The notes under the pieces were generated by a model. The model had not been told where the DNA came from and did no database searches. It saw nothing but the letters and a program-made list of their open reading frames with translations. Shown here in pieces: positions 43,601 to 55,600 of a stretch of DNA of 64,000 nt (position 1 is its first letter; every line of letters starts with the position of its first letter). Source of the stretch: JAAXVQ01 sp964604705 (GTDB lineage Bacteria > Oederibacteriota > JAAXVQ01); NCBI GenBank assembly GCA_964604705.1, contig CAZSAP010000008.1:88563-152562 (forward strand). Reading direction: 5' to 3'. Both the position numbers and the translations under genes were made by a program.

Positions 43601-46600
43601 GGGAATACCCTTGCGTCTTATTGGCCTTCCCAAACACAGCTGCCATCTCAGCCACAATCTGTCCCACCCACCATGAATGTGAGAAGGAAAACGATTGGTC
43701 GAACCGATACAACAGAGTCAGCAGCAGCCAATCTTTAAAATCCGCTTTTCGGGCCTCGGAGGCATTTTTTAAATCGTTCTGCAGAACCTCTGCAATGAGT
43801 GCGTTCAACTCCCCGATCGTCCCCTCCACCTTCTGATCCAACACCGGCGACCAGCGATTGCGCACGTACTCGGCCTTATCCAAATCCGCCAGGCTGGTGC
43901 GATGGGTATCCAAGATGGCTTGGCCACGCTTGAGCACCTCGTTGCGGCGGTCCATGGACAAAAGGTTATGCACCGACATGATCCGCGTAAACAGCGCGGA
44001 ACGGCTTCCGAAATAAATCAGTGAGGTTGGGTCGTGTTCGGTCCTGAACGGAGAATTGATCTGTTGCAGGCGGTTGCTCCGTATCTGCCGGATGGCTTCC
44101 CGCACCTGCATCAGGTTGTCGGCCGCCCGGAAATCCATCGACTCCAATGCGCGAGCGTGCCCATTGGCCGCAATGCGATACTGATGCAGGTAGACCGGAA
44201 CCATGCTCGCGCGCTGGGTCACATCCGTCACCGGCACCACTACGGGACCGAACATTTGATCGTCCAGACGCAACACGCGTCCGGCGGTTCCATCTATATA
44301 AAATTTAACCCCAGCCATTTGAGTTTCCACGACGATCATGGTTTCAAAACGCCACAAGGTGGCAGTAAACCCGTGGGCGCGTAGCTGTTGGGCAATCACC
44401 AAGGCGGCCGGACCACTCAGGTTCGGATAACGCAGGTCATTGGCCATTTCCTGCAGATTCCGGTTAATCCCACCCAGGACCCGATGAAACCGTGCTAGCT
44501 CCTCGGCGGGAACTTTATCCAGTGTTTGCCCCTTAGCGGTTAACACGCGCTGGAGCATGTTGTCAAAACGCGCCGGGGTCATGCGCTCGTACTCTACGGC
44601 CGCGGGATTGCGTGCTTCGGTTGTGAATTGCGCCGAAACAATATCCAGGGCATACCGGAAATTATCCCGATCCTGGGCAGACATGTATTCCAGCATGTAC
44701 CCGCTGCCCGGTTCTTCTAAAATGGCCAATTCACTGACCAGGTACTTTCGAGCCTCTCCGGTCTTTAGGTCCAAGGCCGCCAAATCTTTCAGTGTCTGCG
44801 TAATCACCTGGGGATTGGGGCGCGTGCCCCGCATCTCACGCAGCACATTTTTCACCTGGCGAATTTCGAACTCCGGCAGGTTCCACTGACTGTTGCTAAG
44901 CAGACTCCGCCCCCAGATCAGTGAAGCGATGATGGCTGTAACCGGATCGGTTAAAGACGCCACGAGATGGTTGACGGCATAGCCGACCACCGGCAGATTC
45001 TGAAACGGCAGCCTGGCCTCTACCCGTTCATGCAAACGGAACCATTCACGCACAAACCAACCGGCCTGCTGACGGTATTGGGGTAAAATTCCGGCGTACT
45101 GAGTATTGGCCATAAGTCCGCCGCGGGTTTCCACGAACCACCCCAAAAACGATTGGCGTTTATCGGGCGCGCGTGTTGCCTGTTGACGTTTCCACAGAGA
45201 AACGATCAAACCCACCTGCGCGCCAAACAAGCCTGCCACCAGGACCGGCAAGAACCAAACACCGGTAAAAGCCGACAACACACCAAACACACTGCCCGAG
45301 AGGAGCGCATTGGCGACGGACATGGCCGGACCTTGTTGCCGCATCCCGGTCTTGGCTGAAGTATAGGCCGCATTCAGTCGCTCGTTCGTGGTCACGAGAT
45401 CCCCCACCATGCCCATGAGTTCAATGTGCAGTTGGAGCATGGTTTCGCGATCCGCATTCGCACGTGCCCGCTTGATGTCCTCGGTCAAGCGCTGCAAATA
45501 ATCTTCCAGAGGCCTCCGTTGCTCCTTAGGCAGTACATTTTGCACAACACCCCAAACATAAGCAACAATGTCCCCGCCTTCCATGCCAGCCTGCTGGAAA
45601 CGTTCACTCCCCATGGTATGGTGCATCACTGTGGCTTCCAACTCTCCCGAATTGGCAATGGCCATGAACGTACGATAGAGCCCGGTCAAATCCGGGCGCG
45701 TTTCCACTAACATGTTTATGGAATCGTCGCGCAGCCATTGAAAAGCTCCAACCGGTGCGTTGAGCAACACATACAATGACTCGCCGACTTCGGAAACAAT
45801 CTGAGGCACCAGTGCCTGACGTGCTTCCTGACGCTTGATCAGTTCAGACTGTTCAAGTTGCTCGGCAACTTTTTCGACCCAATCAATACCTTGAAGATTA
45901 AGCTGGAGACGCTCGGCCTCGGTTTTAGCCGCAGCCGCCTGCGACTTCAGCTCATTCAACCGTGTCCGCAAAGGCAGTAAATAGGACGATTCCCCTGTCA
46001 GAAAATCCAAATAGTTGAACACATCACCATTTCGCATGTGCCGTTTGATGGTTTCCTCACCATCTTTGCCCTGTGCCCGCACCTGATAGTAGCCATTCAA
46101 AAATCCGCGTAACCCGGGTGTGGAGGTAACCAATTTGCTTGTCTTCCAAGTAAACTGCCCACCGATTTTTGTCAGCACGGTCTCACGCGCTTCGGTCGGC
46201 ACCTGCACGGCACTTACAAATTCTCGGCTCGTTTCCCTGTTTTGAACGGTCTCTTCCCAAAGCGACTTATGCGCCCTGGCTTGACTCCGTTCAATGTCAA
46301 CCTTCGGTGTTGTGGCCAGCGCCTGGTAGATGCGTTCCCGCCGTACCGCGCCCTGCTTAAACTCGTTGCCCAAACTTAAGAACGTACTCAGCAGGCTTCC
46401 GGCCGAGGGGCGACGCCCGCCCATCTCCTCACCGCTTTTTTCCTTATCTGCATATTCCACCAAATACCCGTTGGTGATTTTATACTTCCCGGTCTTTATC
46501 CCAGCGACCAATTCGTCGTGCGAAATCCCGGTCTCCAGCACATCCACATACTTACCTGTAGCCGTATCCAGAATGTTAAAGAGTTCTGGCTCCGCACCGC

Positions 46601-49600
46601 CCCACACACCGATCAACAATCCGCCGTCGGTGATGGCCTTCATCATACTCGTGGCCGAGGCTTCCAAGAACTCATCTGAGAGCATAACCGTCGCCGACAC
46701 CCCTTTAAACACAATCGGCGCTTCCTCGATATTGTAGTTCTCAATGAACGCAAACTGATTCTCCAGGCCCAGTTTTTTGGCCAAGCCCTTCAGCTCGTCA
46801 AACAGTCCGCGTGCGTCCGGCCCAAACGTACGTCCCCCGATGATCAACTTCGTTCCCGACTGCTTAAATTTATCCAAACCTTCCTTATCCCATTCGTCGA
46901 ACTGCTTCAACAGCTGACGATACTTATCCGGACCTTTGTACGCCACCTGACGCCTTACGTTTGAAACCATCGGCGTCTCCAGCAACGCCTCCCGCAGCGC
47001 ACCGAACTCGCGATCAATCTCGGCCCATCCCCGCTCATTCCCCAGGGCCTTCTTTATCAGAGCCTGATACTTCTCGCGTACTGCCGCTGCTTGCTCTACG
47101 TTCATACCGGCTTTTTTCATAACCCCGGCCAACCAACCCGACCCACCCATGTCCTGTTTCTGATTTTCCGAGAGCCATATCAACAGATCCAAGGCGTAGA
47201 GTGCCTTTACACTCTCATTGCGCACCTGGAAAGTCTCGCGCAGGCCCTGATGCTTTGTCTCCTGCAGTGTGTTGAACAGCTCCTCGTCCCCGGCATCGGT
47301 TTTAATTCCCAGCTGCTTTTTGGTGGCATCGATCAACTCTTGGAGTTCGGCCCCGCGCCACTGTTCGACCAGCGCACCGTTGGTGTTTCGCATGCCCAGC
47401 TTGTTTACGTGCGCCACTTTGTGCTGGTAAAGCGGAAACACCCCATCCTTTAAAACCGGAGTATGCTCATAAATGGCAACGCCCGTCACCACATCGGCTT
47501 TTTGTGCTATGTACTCATCCACCGCAATCTTTCCGTCACGGATCACGTTGGTTCGCTCGCTCTCATGGAAGCCCAAAAGCCTAAACGACTTTGACTTCGG
47601 GCGGTAAATGCCCGGCTTCCACACCGTATGGTTGATATGGTGTCTCACCGCCTCCGGGAAATGATTCTTGGGCAGGCTCACAAACACTTCGTTCTCTACG
47701 AACAACACCTTCTGCTTGATTTGGTTCCGCTTCTGCAGTTCCAGCACCAACCGCTGCGCGGCCTCGTTGTAGACCGCCATGTGTATGTCGCGATAGTCGT
47801 TGTCCGGGTACAATTCATCAAAGATGTACACCTTCCGGTCCCCGTCCAGATAATACGCGTCCAAATAGTACTGCGGCGCTTTCCCAACCTTGGTCTGGGC
47901 GTCGTACACATCCACGAATACTTCCTTGCCCACCATGGCCTTGGCCTTCTCGCTGTCGGCGGTAAAACCAACCCAATCCAGCGTAAACGAATACGTGATG
48001 TCGGTCCGGTGCAGAACCTCGCGAATCATGTCGCCCAGGGTCTTCCCGGCCGGAAGTTCCGGCATTCCGCTCACGATCCCCTTGATCTTATCGTTGTACA
48101 GCGGGTGCACGCCCATCACGTCTACCCCGTTTTTCTTCCAGCCTACGATCAGGTCGTGCATCAACGCGCCCAAACCGCCCGTCATGGTTAGTTGCGCCAA
48201 GAACCGCGAGAGATTCTTGCCAATCCATGCGTTCAATTTATCCAACAACCCACGATCCAAACCAGCCTCGAACTGCAGACTCACCACGGTGAATTCATCG
48301 AGGGGACTCGCTCCCTGGCGATTGTCGTTTTGCGGCGCCTTGGCAATGTTGGTCTGAACCAACGCCTGAGCCTGGGCCGCAGAAGCCCATTCCTTAACCA
48401 AGTTCATGAGTTCTTGGTTTAACGCCACCACTTCATCCACATTTTTCTGATTGCGCGCGTACCGGATTTGGGCCACTAAATTTTCCATATATTGTTTCAG
48501 TGCTGTTTGCTGGGTTTCCGGCACATAACGCTGAATGGCCTTTTGCACATGCTGGACCAGATCTCCCACCTCGCCTTTGCTCGCCATATAAGCCAACACA
48601 CGAGGCATGATGCGATCACTGCGTCCAGAAATGGTCACATAATTGTTGTAGAAGCCCTGCAACGTGGGGGTTAATTTTGCAGGAATAAAGATCTCGGGAG
48701 CAATCTTCCAAAAAATGTTGTCCACCGGACCGTTAAACAAACCGTTGAGCGATGTTTTCGTTTCTTCCATGATCTTGGGCAACAGCGCCTGACGAAGCGC
48801 TTGGCCTTCGCTGCGGGCCAACTGCTCTTGCTGTTCGGCAACCTTCTCCACCCAATCAATGGCTTTAAGATTGAGCTGCAAACGCTCGGTCTCGGTTTTG
48901 ACGGCCGCCGCCTGCGTCTTCCATTCGCTCAGGCGGTCGTGCAAAGGCTTCAGATACGGCGAGACTCCGGTCAAATATTCCAAATAGTTGAGTATGTCAC
49001 CACTCTGTGCATGTCGCTTAACCGTTTCTTCTCCATCCTTACCCTGCGCCCGCACCTGGTAGTATCCGTTCAAGAAACCACGTAACCCAGGCGTTGAACT
49101 TACAGGTTTGCTGGTCTTCCAGGTGAACGACCCACCGATTCCAATCAACACATCCACCCGCGCTTCGGACGGCACCTGTACGGTCTCGATAAACTTCGTA
49201 TTTTCTTCCTTCGTCCGGATGGTCTCTTCCCATAGGAACTTATGCGCGCGGGCCTGGCTACGCTCAATGTCCACTTTCGGTGTCGTGGCCAGTGCCTGAA
49301 AAATCCGGTCGCGTCTTATCGCGTTTTGCTTAAACTCATTGCCCAGTCTCAGGAAGGTGCCAATCAAACTTCCAACCGATGGCCGACGCCCGCCCATTTC
49401 TTCCCCACTCTTCTCATCGTTGGCGTATTCTACCAAATACCCATTCGTGATTTGGTACCTGCCGCTCTTTAGACCCGCCGCCAACTCGTCGTGTGAGATT
49501 CCGGTCTCCAGCACATCCACGTACTTGCCCGTGGTCGTATCCAGAATGTTAAAAAGTTCCGGCTCTGCACCGCCCCACACACCAATCAACAAACCACCGT

Positions 49601-52600
49601 CGGTTACGGCTTTCATCATGCTGGTGGCCGAGGCTTCCAAGAATTCGTCCGAAAGCATCACCGTGGCCGACACACCCTTGAAGATAATCGGTGCCTCTTC
49701 AATGTTGTAGTTTTCAATAAACGCAAACTGGTCTTCCAACCCCAGCTTCTGGGCCATGCTCTTCAACTCGTCGAACAACCCGCGCGCATCCGGTCCAAAC
49801 GTTCTCCCGCCGATGATCAGCTTTGTTCCAGACTTTTTAAAATTTTCCAACCCCTCTTTGTCCCATTCGGCAAACTGTTTTAGCATCTGCTTGTACTTAT
49901 CCGGCCCCTTGTACGCAACTTGCCTTCTCACGTTCGAGACCATGGGTGTTTCCAGCAATGCGTCTTTTAGTTTGCCCAGCTCGCGATCTAGCTCCGCCCA
50001 ACCTTTTTCGTTTCTCCCTGCTTTCTTCAGCAATTTCTGATAACGGTCGTGCACGGCCTGGACTTGCCCCAGATCCATTTCCGCCTTCTTCAACACACCT
50101 TCCAGCCACCCCGAACCGCCCATGGGTTGTTTTTGGTTTTCCGCAAGCCACATCATCAATTCCAACGCATAAAACGCCTTGATGCTTTCGTTCCGTGCCT
50201 GGAACGTCTCCAACAAAACCTTGTTCTGCGGCTGCTGCAAAGCGTTGAACAACGCTTCATCTCCGCTTTCTTCCTTAAGCCCAAGCTTCTTTTTATTCAC
50301 ATTGATCAAATCACGCAGTTCCTGACCCTGCCACTGTTCCACCAAAGCCCCGTTGGTGTTCCTTAAACCGTTTTGATTGACGTGTGCCACTTTATGCTGA
50401 TAGAGAGGAAAAACACCGTCCTTCAATACCGGTGTATGCTCGTAGATCGCAACGCCTGTTACCACATCCGCTTTCTGCGCAATGTATTCGTCAATCGCAA
50501 TTTTTCCATCACGGATCACGTTGGTGCGTTCGTTTTCATGGTAGCCCAGCAATCGAAACGACTTTTCCCTTGGACGATAGATGCCCGGTTTCCAAACCGT
50601 GTGGTTGATGTGGTGCCTTACCGCATTCGGAAAATGATTTTTAGGCAGGCTTACAAACACTTCATTTTCCACAAACAACACCTTTTGCTTGATCTGGTTC
50701 CGCTTCTGAAGCTCCAGCACCAACCGCTGCGCGGCTTCGTTGTACGCCGCCATGTGCACATCACGGTAGTCGTTGTCCGGATACAATTCGTCGAAGACAA
50801 AAACCTTCCTATCTCCATCCATGTAATATGCATCCAAATAGTACTGAGGGGCTTTCCCCACCTTGGTCTGGGCATCGTATACATCCACAAAAATTTCCTT
50901 GCCGTCAATGGCTTTGGCTTTCTCACTATCGCCTATAAAGCCCGTCCAATCCAGTGTGAACGAATACGTGATGTCCGTCCGATGCAGGACCTCGCGAATC
51001 ATGTCGCCCAGGGTCTTCCCGGCCGGAAGCTCCGGCATTCCACTCACAATGCCCTTGATCTTGTCGTTGTACAGCGGGTGCACACCCATCACATCCACGC
51101 CGTTTTTCTTCCAGCCCACAATCAGGTCGTGCATCAGCGCACCCAATCCACCCGTCATGGTCAATTGCGCCAAGAACCGAGACATGTTCTTCCCGATCCA
51201 GGCATTCAACTTGTCCAGCAGCCCTCGATCCAAACCTGCTTCAAACTGCAGACTCACCACCGTGTAATCGTCCAACGTTGCGGGCTTTGAACTCGTGTCC
51301 GCACCTCGTGCCGTGGTCTCGGTTTGACGTTCTGTCTCTTGGACAGTACCGCCACCTTCCAAAGCAATGCCCGCCGCCAAGCCGGGAAAGATCCGTGTAA
51401 ACACTGCACTCCAGACATTATGGAACAACACCGCCACTGCCGCACCCAAGGCCATACCTAGAACCAGGCCCAACACCGGCCCCAAACCAAAAAGGCCCAA
51501 TGCGCCTAAGGACATACCCACAAAAACGGCGCCCGACATAACCGCCGTCAAGCCCAGCAACTGCAACACATGTTGAAGCGTCCGTGGCACCTGACGGTAC
51601 TGTTTCTTCACTTGGTCAAACACCAGGACCTGGGACCCGTGGAACAACGCCAGACCCAAAGCCGGAAGCCCTACAGACACCCAGGCACTTATCCCTGAAA
51701 CACCCAACCACTGGCTGGACACATGCGTGAGCAACGCAGCCACAAAGGCTACACCCGTAGTTTCCAAAAGCATGGCCCAAAACGCCTTGGCCCAATTAAC
51801 AGCTCCTGTGGCTGCATCAAAGACCTCTAAGCGCAGCAACTTGCTCACGCCACTAACCGTTGTGCTTTCGCCGGGCGCACGCAAGGATTCAACCACACCG
51901 CTCAGCGAAGACACCAGCACACCGGCCATCCCCTTCACCAGTACTGGAACTTCCGCCAGGGTCGCAAGCACTTCCGTGAACCGACCCTGATACTGTTGAT
52001 GTACGCGCTCATGCGCCTGAATGGCTTGGCGCAGCACATTCACCAAAGGATTGGTCGAGACTTGGATCAGACTGGAATACAGGTAATCGGTGACACCTTG
52101 CCCTTGCGGAGTCACCGCCAACCGAGTGGAAGCCCCCATCCAGGTGCGCAACGTCGCCCAGCGGGATCCATTCACGAGTTCATTTTCAGAAAGCGCAAGG
52201 ACATACGCAAATTGTGAAAGGCCAAACGCCAGTACCAGTCCAAACGTTACAATGCCAGGCAAGAAAAACGGCAGTCCCAACAAAACACCGCCGGTTAACA
52301 AGCCCGTAAACAGGGAGATCCCAGTGACTACCACACTGGCGGCCGTGGAAACTCCGACCACCACCGGCAACGACCAAATGGTTTTGGCCAAACCACGGTT
52401 TAGAATTTCTTCAACCAGCGTATCCACCATACCACTGACAATTTCCTTGGTTTCCTTGCCCATCAACACCACGGCGCCTTCGACCGGAGAGGTGGGTGTC
52501 GCCACCGGCTTGCCCTCGGGTGCTTCAATGCCAATGGCCGGGTTAAGCCAGAATTTCACATCCGCATTGGGCGCCCACAAACTCGCGGCCTGACCCACCA

Positions 52601-55600
52601 GAATAGCCCGTTTGCTCGAAACATTGGAACGGATCAAACGCTGCACATATTCCTGCGCCTTATCGTTCTGGGAAATATAATCCATCAAGGCTTGCGCATC
52701 CATGTTTTGCAAGTAGGGGCGAATATCCTTAGAACGGTAAAGTATCTGCTCGCCTTTAAAATCCAACTTCAATGAGCGCAAAAATTTGGCCAACTTCGCT
52801 TCATCCGTGACTTGCACCCCTTCGGTCTTGGCCACCCAGGCCAAGGCACGGAAGATCATGCCCATGTCCAATACGCGATAATTCAAGTGGGCGCCTAAAA
52901 GACGGGCGGCATCGTACTTTTCACGCCCCAAAGGACCGTCGATGGTAATCAGCCAACCGACTTCCTGAAGCTTGTTCTGCTTTTTCACCACATACTTCGG
53001 ACGGGTCAAGGCATCGTAAAGCATGCCAAGTTCGGAGGTAAAAATCTGTACTTCGCCACCAAACTCCAGGTTGGCGCTGGCACCCAACCTAACTTTCAAG
53101 TCCGTGTAGCGATCGCTGGGACCAAACTCAATATGATATTGGCCGGGTTCGTTTTCTTCGATGGTGACGTTTTTTCCATCCACACCAATGACATTGTATC
53201 CGGCATTTTTCAAATACTGCACCAAGTCGGTCATAAGTGAATCAAAGTCGACATTGCCATGCACGCGCAAGGAAACACCCACTACATCCTGCACGATCTT
53301 CATGATGGTGTCGTAGGTAAAATCGCTGACTGTAAATTGGTTCGATTGCTTGGCCGGATAATAGCGATGCCAATTGGTGCGAACATTTTCGAAAATCGAG
53401 TAAATGGATTTTACCCGGGCGCGAAAACTCTCCACACCTGTAAACTCTCCGCTCGCCAAGGCCGCGGTAGGGGTCTTCACTTGGAAGCCAAGCAAACTGT
53501 CCACCAAAACCCTGCGTTCCCGCTCCCGGCGAACCGGGTGGATCAAGGTGCGAAGATGCGCAATCATAGCGGCTTGTGTGTCGTAGAATTTCTTTTCGCG
53601 TTCGCCGGCAAACCGATTGCCCCACTCTTTGGTCACACCGGTGAGCAGCCGTTGGAGTACATTGCTCTCCGGACGCTGCTCCATGCCCCCGCGAATCCGC
53701 TTCAGCACCGTCGCCAAGGTCTTCAAGTCCAGACGTTCAAAGGTACCCGGTTCCAACTTGTAGCGCCGCATGATCTCAAAAGCCGCCGCTTTGGCTTCGT
53801 CTTCATCCTGGGCTTCCAACTGCGCGGTCAACGCCATCAACTGGCGGTGACGAGCCTTTTCCAACAGCGCCATGTATTCCGCAAATGCAGTCTGGGCTGC
53901 AACCAGCCATTGGTCAGGGTTGGTGATCACACGCAGGCTCACTTCACGGGAGGCTCCACTGTTCCATACCACCTCGGGATTCTCCCGCACCAACGAGCTT
54001 CCGGCAACCTGCGCCACTTGTTCGAGATTGCTTACCGCCCAACCCACAAGTTCCATTTCCAATTCACGGGGTTCGACATATTTTTTCTCAGGATGCGATT
54101 CTTTGAAACGCTGCTTGGCATACTCGCTGGTCACGGTGGCCATGGAAAGCGTTAAGGGAAACATAAAGCCGTGGTTGAACTCGCTCCAGCGGTTTGGGGC
54201 AAAGGTCGTGGACCTCAACTCCCCCTCAAAAATACCGGACGCACTCATCTCCTTTTCAAAAGCCAAGCGCGCACTGTTGGGTAAAATCAGAAGCGTCTGC
54301 CCTCCGGGCGCATTGAAATCCAACATGCCGCCGTATTTGTACACACCCTCAATCAACGTGCTCCGACGTTCTTCAGGCCAGTTGCGCAGGTCCGCACGTA
54401 TGCTGTCTGCGCGATAATACCGTGCAAAAAATACAGCCACATACTCTTGCGCCGATTTCAACATGGTCATTAAGTGTTCTTCACCTTGTTCACCCGCATA
54501 GCGTGAGCCGCTGGCTAGAATGAAGAATGTATTCGGATCTCCGTGATACACTTTCGCCTGTTCACCCAATTGCTTCTGCACAGTCAACAAAACCTGTTCT
54601 TTGAGAAACTGCATCACCACCGGCCCGTAAATCGCGCGCATCTGTGAGATGCCATCCAATGTACCCGCGGTTAATAAAACGCGTTGGTCCTTGGCCAACA
54701 ACGAATACAGCGTCCGATCCCCGGTGGAACGTTGCGGTATTTTCAAACGCTTCTCACTGCCTTTATCGCCGATCGTTAGTTTCGGCCAAGCCAGAGAGGG
54801 CACACGGTCCGCCACCCAATTGTTCAAATTGTGTAAAAACACAGAGACCACAAATGCCAACACGCTGTTCCCCACCACGACCGCCGGAGTAAGATACAGG
54901 ACCGTGGAAAGGGATTCTACCGGTATACCCCAAAGCGCAATCGTGAAAAACACGCCCGTAATAACCGTGGTAATCCCCAATGCCGCAAGCCATTGCCCGA
55001 CACCCCATTGCTTCCCGCGATGCAAGGCAAGGAAAATCATGCCAAACGTTACGACCGGAATCGCCAACATCAACGGCAACGAAGCCGCACCCACACCAAA
55101 CATAAGGACGAACGGGATCACTCGGAACAAGAGTTCTTCAACAGCCCGGCGTAAAATGTTGGGCATCCAGGGCGCATAGTGATCCCAAAGCGCAAATTCC
55201 AGAGTAACTCCAGCCCGATTTTCTTCATTAAAAGATTCTGGCAACAACGATCCTGGCGTACGTTCCCCCTCGACCGCTTCTTCAACGCGAGACGTCTCAG
55301 GTTTTAAAATCAAATTGAGATTGATCACCGTCAACGCACCGATAAATACGATTCCCGACGCGGCCGTCGCCAAGGGTAACAGTCCTATTAATAAGCCAAT
55401 CCCCACCATGGCAAACGTGCTCAACACAAACGCAGCTTGGGTGGGTTCAGCACGGTAGGTTTTCACCCACGCAGCAGGAACGGCCACGAAATCCAGGGCA
55501 TGCGCTAAAATTTCACTGACAAAGACATTCCAAAAATAATATCCCAACGATTTATCGCCATTCAATGCTGCATTCGTATAGTCTGCTAGGGTGGGCATTT

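Noticed and set aside
50373..51290. Long plus-strand open frame of ~305 codons opposite the first GT35-like copy, echoed opposite the second copy
   Set aside because: It is the antisense shadow of a highly conserved coding repeat. It has no ribosome site and no recognisable domain, and its His/Val-rich make-up is typical of reverse frames.
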